Positions 7,750-15,901 of a stretch of 64,000 bases of DNA are shown piece after piece; within the stretch, counting starts at the first letter, position 1, and each line of letters begins with the position of its first letter. Under the pieces are notes generated by a model that saw nothing but the letters and a program-made list of their open reading frames with translations, was not told the DNA's origin and did not search any database. Source of the DNA: Streptomyces sp. APSN-46.1. Lineage in GTDB: Bacteria > Actinomycetota > Actinomycetes > Streptomycetales > Streptomycetaceae. Made by a program: the position numbers and the translations under genes. The stretch is from NCBI RefSeq assembly GCF_022815725.1, contig NZ_JALGRF010000004.1:336133-400132 (forward strand). The letters are read 5' to 3'.

Positions 7750-7893
7750 TCACTTACTCGGGCAATTGCGCTTGTCGTGCCCGTGGTAGTGACACACGCT
7801 GCACTTCCCAGCGTTGGGAGAGACGTCGCACGTCCGCTTGTCGTGCCCTCCCTCACCGCACCAAGAGCAAGTGCGGGTCCCGCTCGCGCTCAT
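7750..7893 (-). CDS. 47-residue protein with two CCHC zinc knuckles
   Basis: ATG 7893 is preceded by GGAGG with a 6-base spacer, an excellent ribosome site, and the frame ends in TGA at 7752-7750. The product starts MSASGTRT and contains CSWCGEGGHDKRTC (residues 9-22) and CSVCHYHGHDKRNC (31-44), each a perfect C-x2-C-x4-H-x4-C zinc knuckle with a shared GHDKRxC core, separated by DVSPNAGK. Nothing else is in the protein. CCHC knuckles usually bind single-stranded RNA or DNA, as in retroviral nucleocapsid and CNBP, and are uncommon in bacteria. It lies in an accessory region with mobile-element traces. The role is unknown; nucleic-acid binding is an inference from the motif. Confidence 0.85.
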   Translation of the reverse strand: MSASGTRTCSWCGEGGHDKRTCDVSPNAGKCSVCHYHGHDKRNCPSK

Positions 7894-8102
7894 CTTTGTC
7901 CTCCGTCTTGTCCGCGGCTAGCCGCCCTCGTGCGGGGAGTTTAACGCTGCGAACGCGTTAGTTTGGCGTTTTGTCAGACTGCTGAGGCTCCCGACCTTCC
8001 ACTTTCGGGCGGGTGGCCCTGCTGTTCGAACAGCCGTATGGGTCAGGTGAGTTGGGCGCTGCGCGGTGAGACCCGGATCCTCCCCGGCCGTTTGGGCGTC
8101 TG

Positions 8103-8732
8103 GTGGCTGCCGCCTTCATCTGCGTACTGGCGGCCGGCTGCGCCGGGGAGGCTACTGGTGGTTCCTTCGGCAAGGGTGGCGGCGCTGGAATGCCCGATCC
8201 CGCCAAGAACAGCCCTGCGGCTCTGGTCATGGACCTGGAGCTGCTGGAAGCCGCGCTCCCCAGGGGGATCAACATGCCAAGGGGGCTGGAGGAGCGCAGC
8301 ACGCACAGCTGGGACATGTCGAATCCCGCCATCTGCCAGTCCAACGGCTGGCGAGACGAGATGTGCGCCGAGGCGATCGCGGTGGCTGCGGGTGGTGCCA
8401 CCGATTACCGCACGCAGAACGTCATCGTTCAGATGATCTCGTTCAACGACGTAGCCGCAGCCGAGCGCTTCTTCAAGGGGACGGGCACGGAGGACGATCT
8501 CGGCGCCAACCCTCCGGGAGACGCCATCGACGGCTACGCGCTGCCGCCTGGAGACGCCGGGTGGACGGGCCGTGGCATCACAGTGCGGCAGGGCTCGGTC
8601 ATCGCGAAAGTCGAGTACGCCTGGACACCGGGCGGTGAGGTGCCGGACCGGCTCATGGACATCACCAGGACGGTGGTGGACCGCGTAAAGCAGGCCCAGA
8701 GCGGCAAGAATCCGACAGCCTCGCTGCGCTGA
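8103..8732 (+). CDS. Lipoprotein, function unknown, start probably damaged
   Basis: A lipobox LAAGC is followed by a Gly-rich tether (AGEATGGSFGKGGG) and a ~170-residue domain (NSPAALVMDLELLEAALPRG ... RTVVDRVKQAQ). The only start in frame is GTG 8103, giving a 12-residue signal with no positive charge. The in-frame codons just before it would read RPFGRL, a normal n-region, but a stop lies at 8067 with no start between. The original start was probably lost to a frameshift or substitution, so the gene may be poorly or not expressed. No family recognised. Confidence 0.65.
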   Translation: MAAAFICVLAAGCAGEATGGSFGKGGGAGMPDPAKNSPAALVMDLELLEAALPRGINMPRGLEERSTHSWDMSNPAICQSNGWRDEMCAEAIAVAAGGATDYRTQNVIVQMISFNDVAAAERFFKGTGTEDDLGANPPGDAIDGYALPPGDAGWTGRGITVRQGSVIAKVEYAWTPGGEVPDRLMDITRTVVDRVKQAQSGKNPTASLR

Positions 8733-9029
8733 GTAGTGGCTGCTCTCGGGGCAGGGCTCAGGACCAGGCCGTCGCCGGACAGGCTGTACGCGCCAGTCAG
8801 CGCCGTCCGTGAGGATGCCCACGTTACCGCTGGCCGACCTGCTCCGTACGGGTGCGGACGTATCCGCCGAGCTGCTTTACGGCGTCCTTGAGGATCGCAG
8901 CGCTCCGCAGGTTGGCGGGCAAGCATGGCGCGTCCACCGCAGATGACCACTGCCGCAGCCGCCCAAAATGATCAGCTGTTCGACCCGGTGCGAGTTCCGC
9001 CTGTCCGGTTCAGGAGCCCGACGGACGGC
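8733..9029. other. Intergenic stretch, nothing recognised
   Basis: About 300 bp between the lipoprotein gene and the left direct repeat. I see no gene with a ribosome site, no RNA and no clear terminator. Confidence 0.4.
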
Positions 9030-9115
9030 AACTGAGACCACGGAACGCAGAAGGCCCCGGCCGGTTTCCCGGTCGGGGCCTTCAAGTGCCCGGTGAGGCA
9101 CTGGCGGAAGATACG
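9030..9115. repeat. Left copy of 86-bp direct repeat (attachment-site-like)
   Basis: This matches 11482-11567 with two mismatches (9041 and 9109). It includes a TGAGACCA motif, a GAAGGCCCCGG hairpin terminator and the last ~14 bases of the tRNA-Ser gene including the CCA complement. The right copy is contiguous with the intact tRNA-Ser, so this copy is the displaced one, as expected for the distal end of an element inserted at a tRNA 3' end. Confidence 0.8.
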
Positions 9116-9131
9116 GACCGCTGCTGGAGCA

Positions 9132-10073
9132 CTAGCTGGTCTTGAGAGATCCTGCGAGTGCCTTGTTCTTCACGATCTTCTGCATTCCGGGTCTCTTCGC
9201 GACCCGCTGCATCCGTTCCCAGGCCCGGATGTCTTGGAAGTGGTTGGGCACTTCGACGCCCCGGCCGCGGGCGTACTCGATGAGGATGTTGACGATCGTC
9301 ACCGTTCGGCCGCGTCCGGGGAGGGCACTCCCTGCCAGGTAGGCAGCGATCTTGTCCTCCTCGTACCCGGTTCTGGCAGAGATGAGTTCCACACTTGGCG
9401 AACCGGCAAGACGCCGCAGAGAGCGGAGGCGGTTCGCGAGCGCCGTCCTGAAGTCGCGCGGACTCGCCCCGGCGAGGCCTTGTTCTGAGCTCCCCAAGAG
9501 CAGATCGATGGAGCCGGCCAGTTCGTAATCCGCGAGTCGGACGGATCTTTTCCTGGCTTCCTGCGGCCGGTCCGGATCCATCGGGGAGTCGCTTGATTTG
9601 GTGCGGTGCCGTGCGGGTCTGCTGAGCGTCTCGGCGCAGGTCTCATCCAACCGCTGCGTCTCAGGGACGAAGATCTTATAGTTCTGGCCGGTGAGCTTGA
9701 GCGTCTCGCCATCGACATGCTGCCAAAAGATCTGCTCAGTGGCGGGGTTGAACAGCATGATGACGACTGGGAGCGAGTGCTTGTGCCAGTACACGACGTG
9801 GCGGGTATCGCAGTAGTACCACCAGCCACCCTCCCCCGGAGAAGCAAACTGACTGGCCCCTGACTTGAGCTGAACGGCAAGGAGTCGACCGGTCCCCAGG
9901 CCGACGCTGCCAGGAGTCAGGCCCGCGTTGTCCACCACCTCAAGGTGTGCATCGACCCCGATGTCGCTAGTTTCCTGTTCCCGGAAGAGCCAGCCCAGTT
10001 GCGTGGACACCAAGTAGGCGGCTCGGGACACACCAGCCCGGTCGACCAGGTGGGTGGAATGAACGTTAGGCAC
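9132..10073 (-). CDS. DUF4365 (PD-(D/E)XK-like) protein with C-terminal helical domain
   Basis: Of 313 residues, the first ~150 match the DUF4365 pattern: SDIGVDAHLEVV, then RLLAVQLKSG, then a Trp/Tyr-rich strand and LPVVIMLFNP. Asp41 and Gln68-x-Lys70 fit the catalytic core of the PD-(D/E)XK nuclease fold. The C-terminal ~110 residues (FRTALANRLRSLRRLAG ... GYEEDKIAAYLAG) are helical and HTH-like. It lies inside the repeat-bounded segment at tRNA-Ser. DUF4365 proteins often sit in genomic islands and some belong to defence loci; nuclease activity is inferred, not shown. Confidence 0.75.
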   Translation of the reverse strand: MPNVHSTHLVDRAGVSRAAYLVSTQLGWLFREQETSDIGVDAHLEVVDNAGLTPGSVGLGTGRLLAVQLKSGASQFASPGEGGWWYYCDTRHVVYWHKHSLPVVIMLFNPATEQIFWQHVDGETLKLTGQNYKIFVPETQRLDETCAETLSRPARHRTKSSDSPMDPDRPQEARKRSVRLADYELAGSIDLLLGSSEQGLAGASPRDFRTALANRLRSLRRLAGSPSVELISARTGYEEDKIAAYLAGSALPGRGRTVTIVNILIEYARGRGVEVPNHFQDIRAWERMQRVAKRPGMQKIVKNKALAGSLKTS

Positions 10074-10722
10074 AGAGCATCCCCATCCAACGTGCTCCGG
10101 AGCGCAGCGAGCTACAAAGGCACCAAGCGTAGGCGGTCGGACCGACAGGGTGGGAAGCTCGCTCCCTCTGGTTCAGCAGTGCCTCGTTTGGCTGGGGCGC
10201 TGCCCGCTGAACGGTGACGGCGTGGCCGGGGCCCAGCTGAAACCCGGAACGACGAAGGCCCGGCCGTGCGAGACGGTCCGGGCCTTCGATCGAGGCTTCG
10301 TTCGGCGGAGGTCGTACTCGCCCTGAGCATTCGGGTTGGCCCCGTACGAAGGGCCCAGGAGGGAGGCGAATGAGACCAGAATTGAGACCAGCCTGCCCCC
10401 GCTGCCGACGATCACCGCGAGACGGCCGGAACCGGTGGGGTGAGTGAGGATCCCCGCACTGGGCCTTCTCGCCAGGAAAAGCAGGGTGGCGTCAAACTCC
10501 CGCCGCTCGAACAGTCATGAGGCCGCGGCGGCGCTGACCGCAGCGACGTACAGCCACTCTCGGTGTGCCGTGGGTGTCGAGGCCGGACGCAGTCGATGGC
10601 GACTCGGCGGATGGGTTCCGTCAAAGCTCGGATTCGGGTCGTTCTCGGCCCTCTCCAGGGTTGTCCGGCCTAGGGTGGTCTTCAGGCATGGGCCCGTGGA
10701 CCAGAGCGTGGAGGAGCCGATC
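10074..10722. other. Intergenic region inside the tRNA-Ser segment
   Basis: About 650 bp with no supported gene. It holds a hairpin at 10253-10287 (GAAGGCCCGG with its complement) that resembles the terminators inside the two 86-bp repeats, and two TGAGACCA motifs 12 bp apart at 10371-10378 and 10383-10390. The promoter of the downstream toxin-antitoxin pair must lie near its right end. Confidence 0.5.
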
Positions 10723-10998
10723 ATGAGCACTGCCCCGAATCTGCCGCTCCCGCCGCGCAGACCTGAGGAGCCTCATCCGCTCCGGACGATCCGGGAGATC
10801 CGGGAGTCTCTGCCCGAACAGCAGCTCGGGCACTTCGATGCCGAGCTCGCCGACACCGACATCGATGCCCTGCCCGACATGCTTCACCGCTGGGCGACCC
10901 TGGGCAGCGACGGGTTTCTCGAACGGCTCACGACGGCGCCGTTCGAGGGGCTGGAGTTCGGGCAGCGGTCCTACGACGACGAGGCGGATGGCGAGTGA
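10723..10998 (+). CDS. Putative antitoxin, DUF6247-like
   Basis: This 91-residue acidic protein starts at ATG 10723 behind GGAGGAG. It has a Pro/Arg-rich start (LPLPPRRPEEPHPL), a helix IREIRESLPEQQLGHFDAEL and PDMLHRWATLG, which resembles the DUF6247 family of actinobacteria. Its stop overlaps the next gene (PIN toxin) in a GTGA junction. The pairing, order and overlap are those of a type II toxin-antitoxin operon; the antitoxin assignment rests on context. No standard ribbon-helix-helix or AbrB fold is evident. Confidence 0.75.
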   Translation: MSTAPNLPLPPRRPEEPHPLRTIREIRESLPEQQLGHFDAELADTDIDALPDMLHRWATLGSDGFLERLTTAPFEGLEFGQRSYDDEADGE

Positions 10999-11423
10999 TC
11001 TATCTGCTCGACACCAATGTGGTCGCCGAGATCACCACCCGGCCGAAGCCTGCCTCGGCCGTCGTAGCCTGGGCTCGGTCTGTTCCAGCTCCTGCCCTCT
11101 ATCTGAGCGTCATCACGATCGCGGAGATCGAGGCGGGCATCCAGGGGACGCCGGATCTGGTGCGGCGTACCGCTTTCGAGCGGGCGCTCGCGGACATCCG
11201 TGATCAGTATCGCGACCGGATCGCCACCGTCGGAGAGCGGGAGGCACTCGCCTACCTCGCTCTTCACCGGAGGCTCAAGAGTGCCGGGACCAGCATCGAT
11301 CCCCCAGATGCGCTGATCGCCGCCACCGCGCTGGCGAACGACTGGACGCTGGTGAGCCGCAACATCAAGCATCTGGCGCGATCGGGCGCACTCCTGCTGA
11401 ACCCTTGGGAGCACGAGGGATAG
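10995..11423 (+). CDS. PIN-domain toxin, VapC/FitB-like
   Basis: This 142-residue PIN domain has Asp6 (YLLDTNVV), Glu44 (ITIAEIEAGI), Asp105 (DPPDALIAATAL) and the SRN motif at 121-123 near the end of the fold. The acidic residue often following TRNxxD is His126 here (SRNIKHL). VapC toxins are Mg-dependent RNases that cleave tRNA or rRNA. It is coupled by a 4-base overlap to the upstream DUF6247-like gene, its likely antitoxin. Confidence 0.9.
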   Translation: MIYLLDTNVVAEITTRPKPASAVVAWARSVPAPALYLSVITIAEIEAGIQGTPDLVRRTAFERALADIRDQYRDRIATVGEREALAYLALHRRLKSAGTSIDPPDALIAATALANDWTLVSRNIKHLARSGALLLNPWEHEG

Positions 11424-11481
11424 GCCATCGAAGCCGAAATGTGGCGGATCATCCGGTTGTGCGGCAAATAACTGAGACTGG

Positions 11482-11567
11482 AACTGAGACCAGGGAACGC
11501 AGAAGGCCCCGGCCGGTTTCCCGGTCGGGGCCTTCAAGTGCCCGGTGAGGCACTGGCGGAGGATACG
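11482..11567. repeat. Right copy of 86-bp direct repeat, at the 3' end of tRNA-Ser
   Basis: This is the counterpart of 9030-9115 at a distance of 2452 bp. It contains TGAGACCA (11485-11492, with the variant TGAGACTG just before the repeat at 11473-11480), the tRNA-Ser terminator, and the tRNA 3' end. Confidence 0.8.
11502..11535 (-). terminator. Terminator of tRNA-Ser
   Basis: A hairpin GAAGGCCCCGG / CCGGGGCCTTC-type stem lies 19 bp downstream of the tRNA 3' end. The inner part pairs CCGG with CCGG around TTT. Confidence 0.8.
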
Positions 11568-11641
11568 AGATTCGAACTCGTGAGGGGTTGCCCCCAACAC
11601 GCTTTCCAAGCGTGCGCCCTAGGCCACTAGGCGAATCCTCC
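11554..11641 (-). tRNA. tRNA-Ser(GGA)
   Basis: This is a class II tRNA: acceptor GGAGGAT/ATCCTCC, discriminator G, CCA encoded, anticodon stem CACGC/GCGTG around TTGGAAA (anticodon GGA), a long variable arm (TTGGGGGCAACCCC) and T-arm ACGAGTTCGAATCTCGT. Its 3' end is inside the right 86-bp direct repeat. Confidence 0.95.
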
Positions 11642-11759
11642 GCCGCAAACAATACAAGACGTTGAGGGGTGCTCGCGAACGTGATCGTCGGGCGGGGGCT
11701 GGGCGGGGACCAGGTGGGGGTGCGGGTCGATTCTGGGGGTGGGGATCCGCTAGGGTGGG

Positions 11760-11855
11760 CTCAGCCCCTCACGTGGCGCTATCTCACCCAACTCCCCCAG
11801 GGCCGGAAGGCAGCAAGGGTAAGTGGGCTCTGGCGGGTGCGTGGGGGGCGCTTTG
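11760..11855 (+). ncRNA. ffs: Small SRP RNA (4.5S-type)
   Basis: The universally conserved SRP domain IV core is present: GGCCGGAAGGCAGCAAGGGTAA (11801-11822) with its GGAA tetraloop. The terminal stem pairs 11764-11773 with 11840-11849. A TAGGGT hexamer at 11750-11755 is a plausible -10. It pairs with Ffh in cotranslational membrane targeting and lies just upstream of dnaX, as in other Streptomyces. Confidence 0.93.
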
Positions 11856-11911
11856 CGTTCTCGGGCGGTGCCGGTGGAGGTCGGCGGGCCGCTGTTGTCG
11901 GTGGGCCCGGA

Positions 11912-11917
11912 TAACCT
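11912..11917 (+). promoter_or_regulatory. Candidate -10 element for leaderless dnaX
   Basis: TAACCT lies exactly 7 bases before GTG 11925, with no Shine-Dalgarno sequence between. The same spacing is found at purD and purF. The -35 is not recognisable. Confidence 0.5.
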
Positions 11918-11924
11918 CGTAGAC

Positions 11925-14213
11925 GTGTCGTCCCTTGCGCTGTACCGCCGCTACCGCCCCGAGTCGTTCGCCGAGGTCATCGGACAGGAGCATGTCACTG
12001 TCCCCCTGATGCAGGCCCTGCGGAACAACCGGGTCAATCACGCGTACCTGTTCAGCGGTCCGCGCGGCTGTGGCAAGACCACCAGCGCGCGCATCCTGGC
12101 CCGCTGCCTGAACTGTGAGCAAGGTCCCACCCCCACACCCTGCGGGGAGTGCCAGTCGTGCAAGGACCTCGCCAGGAACGGGCCGGGTTCGATCGACGTC
12201 ATCGAGATCGACGCGGCCTCGCACGGTGGTGTGGACGACGCCCGTGACCTGCGGGAAAAGGCCTTCTTCGGCCCCGCCGCCAGCCGGTACAAGATCTACA
12301 TCATCGACGAGGCCCACATGGTCACCTCGGCGGGCTTCAACGCTCTGCTGAAGGTGGTCGAGGAGCCGCCGGAGCACCTCAAGTTCATCTTCGCCACGAC
12401 CGAGCCCGAGAAGGTCATCGGGACCATCCGGTCGCGTACGCACCACTACCCCTTCCGGCTGGTGCCGCCCGGCACCCTGCGGGACTACCTGGGCGAGGTC
12501 TGCGGGCGGGAGGGGGCCACGGTCGAGGACGGCGTGCTGCCGCTCGTCGTCCGCGCCGGGGCCGGGTCGGTGCGTGACTCCATGTCCGTCATGGACCAGC
12601 TGCTCGCCGGCGCCACCGACCAGGGTGTGACGTATGCCATGGCGACCTCGCTGCTCGGATATACGGACGGTTCGCTGCTGGACGCGGTGGTGGACGCCTT
12701 CGCCGCCGGTGACGGCGCCGCCGCCTTCGAGGTCGTGGACCGCGTGGTCGAGGGCGGGAACGACCCGCGCCGGTTCGTCGCCGACCTGCTGGAGCGACTG
12801 CGCGACCTGGTGATCCTGGCCGCCGTGCCCGACGCCGGGGAGAAGGGGCTGATCGACGCCCCCGCCGATGTCGTCGAGCGGATGCAGGCCCAGGCCTCCG
12901 TCTTCGGGGCGGCCGAGCTGTCGCGCGCCGCCGACCTGGTCAATACGGGGCTTACGGAGATGCGCGGCGCGACCTCGCCCCGGCTGCAGCTGGAGCTGAT
13001 CTGCGCCCGCGTGCTGCTTCCCGCCGCCTTCGATGACGAGCGGTCCTTCCAGGCGCGGCTCGACCGCCTGGAGCGGGGTGGCATGGGTGCGGCCGTCCTG
13101 GCCGCCCCGCCCGCCGCCGGGCCCGCCATGGGGTACGTGCCGGGGCCCGAGGCGCACGGCATGGCGCCCGCCGGGCCCGGTGGCGGTGTCGTGGCCGCGC
13201 GGGCGGCCGTACGGGGTCCAGGGCCGGAGGCGACGGCTCCGCCCGCCCCGGTTCCGGTTCCGTCGGCCCCCGCTGCTGCCCCCGCCCCGGTTCCGTCAGC
13301 CCCCGCCCCCGCCCCCGTTCCGTCGGCCGCTGCCGCTGCCGCGCCTGTCCAGGCACCGCCGCCGGCCGCACCCGCTCCCGCCACCCCCGCCCCCGGGGCC
13401 TGGCCCGGTGCCGCGCAGCCCGGGTCCGGGGCCCCCGGCGCCTGGCCGGGAGCCGCCACTCCGGGCGCTCCGGCCACTCCGGGCGCTCCCGCCGCCCCGG
13501 CCACTCCCGCCGCCCCGGCCCCGACGGCTCCCGCCGCCGGTGCCTGGCCCAGCGCCACCGCACCCGGGACGGGGGCCCCCGCGCCCACCCCCGCGCCCGC
13601 CGCTTCCGCCCCCGCGGAGCAGCCCGCCGCACCGTCCCCCGGCATGGCCGCCGGCGTCGGCCAGGTCCAGGCGATGTGGCCCGGCGTACTGGAGGCCGTC
13701 AAGAACCGCCGCCGCTTCACCTGGATCCTGCTCAGCCAGAACGCCCAGGTCACCGGCTTCGACGGGACGACCCTGCAGCTCGGCTTCCCCAACGCCGGAG
13801 CCCGCGACAACTTCGCGAGCAGCGGCAGCGAGGATGTGCTCAAGGCGGTCCTGGCCGAGCAGTTCCAGGTCAACTGGAAGATCGACGCCGTGGTCGGCGG
13901 GGGCGGCCAGCCCGCGCCCCAGGGCTCCTACGCGGCTCCGCCCGCGCCCGCCTACGGCCAGCCGCCCGCCGCTCCGGCGGCGCCGTCCCAGCAGGCCCCG
14001 GCCCCGCAGCAGCCGCGGTACCAGCCGCCCCAGCAGTCCGCTTCCGCGCAGCAGCCTCCCGTACAGCAACAGCAGGCACCGCCGCCGGTCGCGCCCGAAG
14101 ACGACGTACCGGAAGAGGATGATCCGGATCTCGTCGAGAGCGCGCTGACCGGACACGACCTCATCGTGCGCGAGCTCGGAGCCACCGTTGTAGAGGAATA
14201 TACGAACGAGTAG
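11925..14213 (+). CDS. dnaX: DNA polymerase III subunits gamma and tau
   Basis: This 762-residue protein starts at the conserved SSLALYRRYRPESF. The AAA+ clamp-loader domain has Walker A GPRGCGKTT (45-53), a four-Cys zinc module (Cys64-x8-Cys-x2-Cys-x2-Cys), Walker B with IIDEAHM, sensor-1 and a lid. After domain III (to about 400) comes a ~200-residue Ala/Pro linker, a C-terminal tau-like domain (MWPGVLEAVKNRRRFTWILL) and a Gln/Pro tail. GTG 11925 is used because of family homology; the frame upstream overlaps the SRP RNA. No slippery frameshift heptamer is visible. It loads the beta clamp at replication forks. Confidence 0.95.
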   Translation: MSSLALYRRYRPESFAEVIGQEHVTVPLMQALRNNRVNHAYLFSGPRGCGKTTSARILARCLNCEQGPTPTPCGECQSCKDLARNGPGSIDVIEIDAASHGGVDDARDLREKAFFGPAASRYKIYIIDEAHMVTSAGFNALLKVVEEPPEHLKFIFATTEPEKVIGTIRSRTHHYPFRLVPPGTLRDYLGEVCGREGATVEDGVLPLVVRAGAGSVRDSMSVMDQLLAGATDQGVTYAMATSLLGYTDGSLLDAVVDAFAAGDGAAAFEVVDRVVEGGNDPRRFVADLLERLRDLVILAAVPDAGEKGLIDAPADVVERMQAQASVFGAAELSRAADLVNTGLTEMRGATSPRLQLELICARVLLPAAFDDERSFQARLDRLERGGMGAAVLAAPPAAGPAMGYVPGPEAHGMAPAGPGGGVVAARAAVRGPGPEATAPPAPVPVPSAPAAAPAPVPSAPAPAPVPSAAAAAAPVQAPPPAAPAPATPAPGAWPGAAQPGSGAPGAWPGAATPGAPATPGAPAAPATPAAPAPTAPAAGAWPSATAPGTGAPAPTPAPAASAPAEQPAAPSPGMAAGVGQVQAMWPGVLEAVKNRRRFTWILLSQNAQVTGFDGTTLQLGFPNAGARDNFASSGSEDVLKAVLAEQFQVNWKIDAVVGGGGQPAPQGSYAAPPAPAYGQPPAAPAAPSQQAPAPQQPRYQPPQQSASAQQPPVQQQQAPPPVAPEDDVPEEDDPDLVESALTGHDLIVRELGATVVEEYTNE

Positions 14214-14260
14214 GGCCGTCTCATTGGGTGGCCGCACGAAAGTGAATCCGGAGCGCGGGC

Positions 14261-14266
14261 TACGCT
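14261..14266 (+). promoter_or_regulatory. Candidate -10 element for leaderless purD
   Basis: TACGCT lies exactly 7 bases before GTG 14274, and no Shine-Dalgarno sequence intervenes. The transcript would start at or next to the start codon. Confidence 0.55.
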
Positions 14267-14273
14267 TCATGGC

Positions 14274-15530
<1,257 letters not shown>

Positions 15531-15583
15531 CAACCGCCGCCACCAGCTGACCCCCGCCGACACCCCGCCGAACCCCGCCGTCA

Positions 15584-15620
15584 GCCCCTGTTCAGCCGCG
15601 GTCAGCCGCTGAACAGGGGC
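15584..15620 (+). terminator. Hairpin terminator after purD
   Basis: A 13-bp perfect stem, GCCCCTGTTCAGC (15584-15596) with GCTGAACAGGGGC (15608-15620), 54 bp past the purD stop. It isolates purD from the downstream membrane protein gene. Confidence 0.85.
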
Positions 15621-15901
15621 TTCACGGACCTTGCGGGCCCGGCGCGCACCCTGGTGCGCCCGGGCCCGCGCGCATGTCCGCGTACGAGTGCATCCGGCCG
15701 CGTTCGAACGCACCCACCTTTACCCAAAGCCATTCCATCGGGTGATGGTCACCCCGTCCGCCTGACGTCCGCCCCGCCCCCAACTAGGGTGCGGCGCAAG
15801 CATTCCGGCACATGGCCCACCGGCATTGCGATGTCAGTGGCGGGTGTCACAGTGGGGGAGTGAGCAAAGCCGCCGCAGGGCAGAGGGGGTGAGGTCCGGC
15901 C
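15621..15901. other. Intergenic region upstream of the membrane protein gene
   Basis: 280 bp with no gene. GGGGGAG and AGGGGGTGAG purine runs before 15902 supply a ribosome site. No clear promoter hexamers found. Confidence 0.4.

Noticed and set aside
9030..11641. Complete prophage or integrative conjugative element at tRNA-Ser
   Set aside because: No integrase, excisionase, replication, structural or transfer gene lies between the repeats; only a remnant or satellite is supported.
11925..14213. Programmed frameshift in dnaX giving a separate gamma subunit
   Set aside because: No A-rich slippery heptamer or following stop in the -1 frame is apparent in this GC-rich gene.
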